Below, in pieces: positions 7,618-12,997 of a stretch of DNA of 12,997 bases (position 1 is its first letter; every line of letters begins with the position of its first letter). Under the pieces are notes generated by a model. It was not told where the DNA came from. It was given only the letters and a program-made list of their open reading frames with translations, and searched no databases. Location of the stretch: contig CBDVAK010000076.1 in NCBI GenBank assembly GCA_965371945.1, positions 1-12,997 on the forward strand, written 5' to 3'. A program made the translations under genes and the position numbers. Origin of the DNA: CBDVAK01 sp965371945 (GTDB lineage: Bacteria; Pseudomonadota; Gammaproteobacteria; Competibacterales; JAHEDQ01).

Positions 7618-7646
7618 ATCATAGAGCAGCGCCGGGGCAGTCGTAA
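7618..7646 (-). promoter_or_regulatory. Candidate mtnK promoter
   Basis: On the minus strand TATGAT (7623-7618, 5 of 6 to the -10 consensus) lies 17 bases after TTACGA (7646-7641, 3 of 6 to the -35 consensus). Transcription would begin near 7611 and give a leader of about 48 bases. The weak -35 suggests an activator or low basal expression. Confidence 0.35.
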
Positions 7647-7653
7647 CCCTGCC
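7636..7653. promoter_or_regulatory. Dyad at the mtnK -35 region
   Basis: GGCAG-N8-CTGCC is an 18-base inverted repeat covering the proposed mtnK -35 element. Its position suits an operator, but the arms are only five bases, so chance is a real alternative. Confidence 0.25.
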
Positions 7654-7857
7654 GGACAATGACTGTTTTGCAGGCCCGACTGGACGCCAGCGAATTTTGC
7701 GCTTTACTTAGTCCATAGGAGTGCGCGTACTCGTGCCTGGGTTCCGGTAGCGGTTGCGGATGCGCAGTGGAGGTTGTGCTGGAGAGCGGGGTAGGTGACT
7801 TGAACGTGTGTGCGAAACACCGTGCGGTGGAGTTGAGACAACCGGTCCGGGTGGGCA

Positions 7858-8841
7858 GTGGCGGCGACTGAGAAGGCGGTGCGTGGCGGTGATGGCGCCG
7901 CGTTGCCGGACTGGTTCGATCCCCGCAAGCGGCGTGGCAACCTGATCGTCGCCCGCTGGGTGCCGGTTGCACTGGTTGGCCTGCCGGTACTGATCCTGTT
8001 CGCGATCGTCGTCTACCCAACGGTGTGGATGTTCTATCACGCCTTTCAGGATACCAACATGATGCGGCTGTTCCAGGAGAACTGGAGCTATGTCGGTTGG
8101 CAGAACTTTGAGACTGTACTTACTTCCAGCCGCTTCGGCGCCAGCATCAAGCACCTCATCTTGTACCTCACCTTCGGAACCGGGTTGGAGGTCGTGTTCG
8201 GCACCATACTGGCGTTGACCCTCTACGAGGTGGTCAGGAAGGAATGGATGCGCGTGGTGCTGCTGATCCTGGTGGTGCTACCGATGATGCTGCCTCCTTC
8301 CATCGTCGGCGTGTTGTGGAAGTTCATGCTTACGCCTTCGAACGGCGCCGTCAACCAGGCCCTGCTCAACCTGGGATTGATCGACACCCACATCGAATGG
8401 TTCAACGCCGGGGTTTCGCTGTGGTCGATCATCATCGCGGACATCTGGAACTGGACCGCGTTGCCGTTGCTGATCGTCTATTCCGGACGGGTTTCGCTGC
8501 CACCGGCGGTGTACGAGGCGGCCAAGGTCGATGGTGCCGGCGGCTGGCTGGTCATGCGTCGCATCACCTTACCGATGCTCAAGGAAATCATCGCGATCGC
8601 CTTTATCGTGCGTTTTATGGACGCTTTCAAGTTCGTCGATCTGGTCTACGTGATGACTTCAGGTGGCCCGGCGCAAACTTCGGAACTGCCTGCCTATATC
8701 GCCTTCCAACGTGGCATTCGGGAGTTCGCCATCGGTGAGGCGGCAGCCTATGCCATCGTCATCTTCGCCTGTTCAGCCATCATCATCACGCTTTTTCTCA
8801 AATATCTGAAAAAGGTCATGAAAGCGCAGGCCATCGCATGA
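7858..8841 (+). CDS. ABC sugar-type permease, UgpA/MalF-like
   Basis: 327 aa from GTG 7858, with GGGTGG just upstream. The cytoplasmic N-terminus is charged (DPRKRRGN, 21-28). Membrane segments follow at about 33-60, 97-125, 132-155, 185-207, 243-262 and 292-315. The EAA loop is YEAAKVDGAGGWLVMRRITL then PM, at about 219-240. The YEAAKVDGA form is typical of carbohydrate-uptake class 1 permeases (COG1175: UgpA, MalF, glycerol GlpP-type). It is the first gene of the second importer operon and overlaps the next permease gene by ATGA. Substrate not determinable. Confidence 0.92.
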   Translation: MAATEKAVRGGDGAALPDWFDPRKRRGNLIVARWVPVALVGLPVLILFAIVVYPTVWMFYHAFQDTNMMRLFQENWSYVGWQNFETVLTSSRFGASIKHLILYLTFGTGLEVVFGTILALTLYEVVRKEWMRVVLLILVVLPMMLPPSIVGVLWKFMLTPSNGAVNQALLNLGLIDTHIEWFNAGVSLWSIIIADIWNWTALPLLIVYSGRVSLPPAVYEAAKVDGAGGWLVMRRITLPMLKEIIAIAFIVRFMDAFKFVDLVYVMTSGGPAQTSELPAYIAFQRGIREFAIGEAAAYAIVIFACSAIIITLFLKYLKKVMKAQAIA

Positions 8842-9677
8842 GCGAGCGAAACTACAAGCTGGTCAAGATGCTGCTGTTGCTGTTCTTGGGGGTGTGGATG
8901 GTGTTCACCCTGTTCCCGCTCTATTGGCAGGTCATCACCGCTTTCAAGTCCGCTGCCGAAACCAATCAGACGGTTCCCACCTTCTGGCCCCGGGAGTGGC
9001 ATCCCGAGAACTTCCTCGCTGTGTTCGCCGAGAAATCCAATTTCGATGCCCTGGTCGACAGTTTCTTGATCGCCACCGGCAACACCCTGCTGTCGTTGTT
9101 GCTGGGCACCCTGGCCGGTTATGCATTCGCGCGTTTTCCACGCCAGGCCGGCGGTGAGAACCTGGCTTTCTGGATTCTTTCCAACCGTATGTTCCCGCCG
9201 GTCGCGGTGCTGTTGCCGATGTTTTTTCTGTTCGATTCCATGCCGTGGGGAACCGACAGCCACCTGTCGCTGATCATTCTCTACCTGGTTTTCAACATGC
9301 CCCTGGCGACCTGGTTGATGATGGTGTTCTTTCGTGATGCGCCGCGGGAGCTGGAAGAGGCCGCCTATCTGGATGGCTATACGCCGTTGCGGGCGTTTTT
9401 CAAGGTGACGTTTCCACTGGTTTTGCCGGGCATGATCTCGGTATTCATACTGTGCTGGATTTTCGCCTGGAACGAGTATCTGTTCGCCAATCTTTTTGTC
9501 GGCAGCGCGGTGAAGACATTTACCATCGTCATCCCTACCTTTACCCATGGCAGTCAATCGTTGTGGAATCTGCAGATGGCGTTCAGCCTGATCGCCATGA
9601 TACCGCCGGTGACGCTGTTTATCGCCTTGCGACGCTACATGGTGCGCGGCTTGTCGCTGGGCGTGGTCAAGGGGTAG
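8838..9677 (+). CDS. ABC sugar-type permease, UgpE/MalG-like
   Basis: 279 aa, starting in the ATGA overlap with the previous gene, which implies coupled translation. The first helix is at about 8-30 (LVKMLLLLFLGVWMVFTLF). Features typical of COG0395 (UgpE, MalG) are SFLIATGNTLLSLLLGTLAG (75-94), the AYAFxRF-like GYAFARF, ILSNRMFPPVAVLLPMF (113-129) and the EAA loop EEAAYLDGYTPLRAFFKVTF then PLVLPG (173-198). It pairs with the UgpA-like subunit to form the translocation path. The next ATPase gene starts four bases after its stop codon. Confidence 0.92.
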   Translation: MSERNYKLVKMLLLLFLGVWMVFTLFPLYWQVITAFKSAAETNQTVPTFWPREWHPENFLAVFAEKSNFDALVDSFLIATGNTLLSLLLGTLAGYAFARFPRQAGGENLAFWILSNRMFPPVAVLLPMFFLFDSMPWGTDSHLSLIILYLVFNMPLATWLMMVFFRDAPRELEEAAYLDGYTPLRAFFKVTFPLVLPGMISVFILCWIFAWNEYLFANLFVGSAVKTFTIVIPTFTHGSQSLWNLQMAFSLIAMIPPVTLFIALRRYMVRGLSLGVVKG

Positions 9678-9681
9678 GCGG

Positions 9682-10785
9682 GTGGCCAGGCTGCAGATCG
9701 AGGGGTTGTGCAAGGGCTGGGATTTTCCGGTCATCGACCGACTCGACCTCGATGTCGAGGAGGGTGAGTTCTTTGTGGTGGTGGGTCCCAGTGGAATCGG
9801 CAAGACCACCCTGCTGCGGTTGGTCGCCGGGCTGGAAAATCCGGATCAGGGCAGGGTTCTGGTCGGAACACGGGACATCACCAGGCTACCACCCTATCAC
9901 CGCCGGGTGGCGATGACTTTCGAAAGCTACGCGCTCTACCCCCATCTCAGCGTCTACGAGAACATCGCCAGCCCGCTGCGGGCCCGCAAGTCCCGCGGCG
10001 CAACCATCGACGAACGGGTCCGCGAGGTGGCGGCGTTGTTGCGCATCGAGTCGCTGCTGGATCGTCGTCCCGGAGAGATTTCCGGGGGACAGAAACAACG
10101 CACTGCGCTGGGCCGAACGCTGGTGTCAAACCCCCAGGTGTTCTTGCTCGACGAGCCGCTTTCGCATCTGGATGCCAAGATCCGCCAGGAACTGCGCGAG
10201 CAGTTTCATACCCTGGAAGCGTTGCGCTCGGTGGCTACTCTCTATGTCACCCACGACTATGCAGAAGCACTGGCACTGGGTGACCGTATCGGTGTCATGG
10301 GCCGCGGCGGCCTGGTGCAGACCGGCTCCGGCCGGGACCTGTTCGAACGTCCCGCTTCGCTGTTCGTCGCCCAGCAACTGGGCCAGCCGGGGATCAACGT
10401 AATCGATTCGACACTGGTTGAGGAAGCCGGCGAGCTGCTGCTGCACAGCAACGACAACAACCTGCGGTTTGCTCTGGACGAAGAACAGGCACAGCGGTTG
10501 CGCCACGCCGGGTGTTCGACGCTCAGTTTGGCGATTCGGCCGCAACACATCAAGGTAAGTGCAGCGCCGCCCGCCCAGCGCCCGGGCTGGCAGACTTTGG
10601 CTGCCCGCGTCGATCTGTTTGAGCCGCTGGGCGCCGATGGCGTGCTGCTCGCCAACGTGGGCGGTACCCGCCTCACCGCGCTGACCACTCCCGAGGCAAA
10701 CCTGGAATACCGTCAGAGTGTGCATCTGGAGCTTGATTCGGCGGCATTTCATTTTTTCAACGCCCACAGTGGCGAGCGCATATGA
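9682..10785 (+). CDS. ABC importer ATPase A, UgpC/MalK class, Q-loop Glu
   Basis: 367 aa from GTG 9682, with AAGGGG upstream. Motifs are Walker A GPSGIGKT (35-42), signature ISGGQ (133-137), Walker B FLLDEP (154-159), D-loop SHLDAK and H-loop His191. The Q-loop, normally FQ, reads MTFESYALYPH, with Glu81 in the Gln position. The remaining ATP-hydrolysis residues are intact, so it is probably active. A TOBE-type C-terminal domain follows from about residue 230, with SLAIRPQHIKV near 290. The tandem position before a second, different ATPase gene implies a heterodimeric motor, as known for the two-ATPase glycerol importers of rhizobia (GlpS/GlpT). The substrate is not determinable from this subunit. 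Confidence 0.9.
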   Translation: MARLQIEGLCKGWDFPVIDRLDLDVEEGEFFVVVGPSGIGKTTLLRLVAGLENPDQGRVLVGTRDITRLPPYHRRVAMTFESYALYPHLSVYENIASPLRARKSRGATIDERVREVAALLRIESLLDRRPGEISGGQKQRTALGRTLVSNPQVFLLDEPLSHLDAKIRQELREQFHTLEALRSVATLYVTHDYAEALALGDRIGVMGRGGLVQTGSGRDLFERPASLFVAQQLGQPGINVIDSTLVEEAGELLLHSNDNNLRFALDEEQAQRLRHAGCSTLSLAIRPQHIKVSAAPPAQRPGWQTLAARVDLFEPLGADGVLLANVGGTRLTALTTPEANLEYRQSVHLELDSAAFHFFNAHSGERI

Positions 10786-10795
10786 GCAACCATTG

Positions 10796-11905
10796 ATGGC
10801 CCGCATCGAGCTTCGCAAGGTCAACAAGATCTATCCGTCCCGTCACGGGCCGGTGCACGCGGTACGCGATCTCGATCTGAGCATCGACGATGGTGAGTTT
10901 CTGGCCCTGCTGGGACCCTCGGGATGCGGCAAATCGTCGACCCTGCGGATGATCGTGGGGTTGGAAACCGTGACCTCCGGAGAGATTTTGTTCGATGGCC
11001 GCTGTGTCAACGATCTGGAGCCCAGGCAACGCAACGTTGCCATGGCGTTCGAGACCTACGCGCTTTACCCCAATTTCACGGTGCAGGAAAACCTCGCCTT
11101 TCCACTGGAAGTACGGGGTGAGCCGCCCGAGGTGCGCAAGAAAAAGGCGGGCGAGATCGCCGAGTTGCTGAGGTTGACCTCCATTCTGGACCAGTATCCG
11201 GCCACGCTGTCCGGCGGCGAGCAGCAGCGCGTCAGCCTCGGTCGCGCGTTGATCCGCGAACCGGCCGCTTTTATCCTCGATGAGGTAATGAGCCATCTGG
11301 ATGCGCATCTCAAGTTTCAGATGCTGTTCGATCTTAAGGCGATACACCGTGAGATGGGCAAGACCACGGTCTATGTCACCCACGATCAGATCGAAGCCAT
11401 GGCGCTGGCCGATCGCGTGGCAGTGATGGATCACGCCCTGTTGCAACAGGTGGGTGATCGTCACCAGCTCTACCGGACGCCCGCCAACATGTTCGTCGCC
11501 GATTTTATCGGTGAACCAACAACCAATTTTTTCCCTGCCACCGTTGATACCAGTGGTGATGAGTTGCGGTTGCGGGACAGCCAGGAAGGTACGCTGGTTT
11601 TCAGGATCCCGCGGGGGTGCCAGCAGCGTGTCCGGGAACTCGGGCGGACGGAGCTGACGGTGGGCCTGCGACCTCAGCATCTGCGCCTGTCGGAGCACGC
11701 CGGTGAGCACACCCTGGCGGCGACGGTTCGAGTCAACGAGTACCTGGGTGAACAATCGATATTGACCCTGTACACCGGTAACACGGTCTTTCGTGCGCTG
11801 GCATCACCGGACAATGGCACCCGGCGCGATCAGCAGGTGTCGTTGGCCTATGACCCTGACACGGTCATGGTGTTCGACAACGAAACGAAGCAGCTTGTCA
11901 ATTAA
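10796..11905 (+). CDS. ABC importer ATPase B, UgpC/MalK class, Q-loop Glu, DEV
   Basis: 369 aa from ATG 10796 (MARIELRKVNKIY), where ABC homology begins; the ribosome site is weak and the gene probably relies on reinitiation after the upstream stop 10 bases away. Motifs are Walker A GPSGCGKS (40-47), signature LSGGE (138-142), Walker B FILDEVMSHLDAH (159-171) and H-loop His196. Two departures stand out: Glu86 replaces the Q-loop Gln (MAFETYALYPN), and Val164 replaces the Pro that nearly always follows Walker B Asp-Glu. The catalytic Glu is kept. A TOBE-type C-terminal region follows, with LTVGLRPQHLRL near 284-296. It is the likely partner of ATPase A in an asymmetric dimer. Confidence 0.9.
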   Translation: MARIELRKVNKIYPSRHGPVHAVRDLDLSIDDGEFLALLGPSGCGKSSTLRMIVGLETVTSGEILFDGRCVNDLEPRQRNVAMAFETYALYPNFTVQENLAFPLEVRGEPPEVRKKKAGEIAELLRLTSILDQYPATLSGGEQQRVSLGRALIREPAAFILDEVMSHLDAHLKFQMLFDLKAIHREMGKTTVYVTHDQIEAMALADRVAVMDHALLQQVGDRHQLYRTPANMFVADFIGEPTTNFFPATVDTSGDELRLRDSQEGTLVFRIPRGCQQRVRELGRTELTVGLRPQHLRLSEHAGEHTLAATVRVNEYLGEQSILTLYTGNTVFRALASPDNGTRRDQQVSLAYDPDTVMVFDNETKQLVN

Positions 11906-11915
11906 CGACTTGCCG

Positions 11916-11943
11916 GCTGACAGCAGCGACGGTTGCGGTCAGC
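11916..11943 (+). other. Inverted repeat after ATPase B gene
   Basis: GCTGAC / GTCAGC, six paired bases around a 16-base loop, 11 bases after the ATPase B stop codon. No T-run follows. It may slow 3' decay, but the stem is modest. Confidence 0.3.
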
Positions 11944-12008
11944 GTGCCCCTCGTCACCGACGCGGGCGCAGATAGAACCCGAGGCCATGCATTGTCCGGC
12001 TTCGGTGT

Positions 12009-12032
12009 GCTGTCCGTGATGGCGCGGACGGC
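12009..12032 (+). other. Hairpin upstream of the second binding-protein gene
   Basis: GCTGTCCG (12009-12016) pairs with CGGACGGC (12025-12032) with one T.G wobble and an 8-base loop. It lies in the 169-base gap between the ATPase B gene and the binding-protein gene, 42 bases before the latter's ATG. That gap is far larger than the 0-10 bases elsewhere in this operon, so it may hold a processing site or a promoter of its own; no convincing promoter was seen. Confidence 0.4.
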
Positions 12033-12074
12033 TTGCACTTCCCGGCTGGGCGGGGGAGAACCGAGGAGAGAAGA

Positions 12075-12997
12075 ATGAGCATATTCAACGCTTGGACAAG
12101 AAGGAAATTTCTGCGCAGCGTGGCGGCCGGTGCGGGTGCCGCGGCCATAGGTCCGGGGTTGCTGCGACCGGGTTACGGCGCCACCACGGTGCCGCCCGGC
12201 AAGAAACTCTTCAACGACATCGACCTCACCTATTTCCAGGATTCCAACTGGCTGCATGCGCCGCTGTGGTTGTCGCCGCTGATCAAGGAGGAAGCAGGCG
12301 TCGGTATCAAGAGCCGGGAATTGTACGATGGTGGCGACGCGATCGCCAAGATCCTCCCCCAGTTGCTCACCAAACGACCCCGCTTTGACTGGGTGCAGTA
12401 TCCCAGCCTGTTTTTTGGCGCCTTTGCCGAAACCGGCCAGCTCGAACCACTGGATTCGTACCTGGCCCAGTACGAGGGCACCCAGGAGTATCTCGACTGG
12501 GTGATGCCCGCCTACAGCGAGTTCTACACCAAGTGGGGGGGCGATACCTACGGTGTCATGCTCGATGGCGATATCCATATCCTTCATTACCGCAAGAGTT
12601 TCTTTGAACGCTCTGACTTGCAAAAGAAATTCTCATCAAGATTTCAGCGCGAGCTGGAAGTGCCCAAGACCTGGGACGCATTCCTGGATGTCACGCAATT
12701 CTTTACCGAGGAACTCAAGAAGGACGGTATCTACGGCACCTCCATGGTGGTTAACCCACCCAACTTCGGCTGGGGGTTCTGGATGGATATCGCGGCCTCT
12801 GCCGGCGTCAACTATTTCGACGAGAACATGCATCCGGTGATCAACCAGGGCAATGCCGCCGACTCGCTCGATCTGTACCGGGAAATCATAAAGTTCGGCC
12901 CACCAGGCGCCGAGGCCATGGATATCGGGACCACCATCCAGCGTTGGCAGTCAGGCTCGGATGTGATGTCGGTGTGGTGGATCGACCTGGCCGAGTT
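12075..12997 (+). CDS. Tat-exported sugar-type binding protein, partial
   Basis: The frame is open from ATG 12075 (GAGGAGAGAAG just upstream) to the right edge, 307 codons without a stop, so the C-terminus is missing. The N-terminus has a twin-arginine signal, TRRKFLR (8-14), a small-residue hydrophobic stretch and probable cleavage near GYGA (33-36). The mature part (LTYFQDSNWLHAPLWLSPLI, then KILPQLLTKRPRFDWVQYPS and VPKTWDAFLDVTQFF) has the layout of family 1 extracellular binding proteins (COG1653, UgpB/MalE type). The many aromatic residues suit binding of a polyol or sugar. It is the expected receptor for the permease and ATPase genes upstream; ligand unknown. Confidence 0.88.
   Translation, partial: MSIFNAWTRRKFLRSVAAGAGAAAIGPGLLRPGYGATTVPPGKKLFNDIDLTYFQDSNWLHAPLWLSPLIKEEAGVGIKSRELYDGGDAIAKILPQLLTKRPRFDWVQYPSLFFGAFAETGQLEPLDSYLAQYEGTQEYLDWVMPAYSEFYTKWGGDTYGVMLDGDIHILHYRKSFFERSDLQKKFSSRFQRELEVPKTWDAFLDVTQFFTEELKKDGIYGTSMVVNPPNFGWGFWMDIAASAGVNYFDENMHPVINQGNAADSLDLYREIIKFGPPGAEAMDIGTTIQRWQSGSDVMSVWWIDLAE

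Larger units (their letters stand above)
7564..7857. promoter_or_regulatory. Divergent mtnK / second importer control region
   Basis: 294 bases without a gene, between divergent starts, so it must hold both promoters. On the mtnK side there is a promoter candidate (7618-7646) with an overlapping dyad (7636-7653). On the importer side only a weak candidate is visible: TGGACG (7681-7686), 16 bases, TTTACT (7703-7708). A 5' leader of about 140 bases would then precede the GTG at 7858. No recognised SAM riboswitch fold was seen. Confidence 0.45.

Noticed and set aside
5286..7630. The 15-base sequence AGATCATAGAGCAGC occurs at 5286-5300 and again at 7616-7630.
   Set aside because: The first copy is ordinary coding sequence in the PotB-like permease gene (QIIEQQ). 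There are no flanking similarity, target duplications or further copies, so it is most likely chance.
7564..7857. A SAM-responsive riboswitch upstream of mtnK.
   Set aside because: The leader from the proposed start is only about 48 bases and no set of stems resembling a known SAM aptamer could be recognised.
7858..12997. Naming the second importer glpPQSTV (glycerol uptake) because it has two ATPases.
   Set aside because: The two-ATPase layout is suggestive, but the gene order differs from the rhizobial operon as known, no glpK or glpD is present, and the binding protein is incomplete. A substrate-specific name would be a guess.

Overview
The window looks like a chromosomal segment of a GC-rich Gram-negative proteobacterium, possibly a gammaproteobacterium. 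The support is GC-rich coding sequence, Shine-Dalgarno-led genes, GTG starts, two Tat-type signal peptides on periplasmic binding proteins, LysR control and PotABCD/Ugp-type importers. The species cannot be named from the sequence. No rRNA, tRNA, CRISPR array or transposase was seen.

Layout. (1) 16-674, minus: an AbrB-type antitoxin and a PIN-domain (VapC-like) toxin in a GTGA-overlapping pair. (2) About 721-1023, plus: remnant of an alpha/beta hydrolase that keeps its nucleophile elbow and its Asp and His segments but lacks the N-terminus and the middle. (3) 1033-1917, minus: a LysR regulator resembling the OccR/NocR group, divergent from (4) 2156-6233, plus: a complete polyamine-type importer in the order ATPase, Tat-exported binding protein, permease, permease, with two strong hairpins between the binding protein and the first permease. 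(5) 6283-7563, minus: mtnK, S-methyl-5-thioribose kinase, convergent with the first importer and divergent from the second. (6) 7858-12997, plus: a second importer of the carbohydrate (Ugp/Mal/Glp) class in the order permease, permease, ATPase, ATPase, Tat-exported binding protein. The binding protein is open at the right edge.

How it may work together. The kinase between two importers suggests a salvage island in which one or both systems bring in a substrate linked to methylthioribose, methylthioadenosine, 5-deoxyribose or polyamines, and MtnK traps the pentose by phosphorylation. This is inference from gene order: the downstream enzymes (MtnA and later steps) are not in the window and no substrate can be read from the binding proteins. 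The most distinctive molecular feature is the tandem ATPase pair of the second importer. Both subunits carry Glu where the Q-loop Gln is expected, and the second also has Val in place of the Pro after the Walker B Asp-Glu, suggesting a heteromeric ATPase with its own coupling chemistry.
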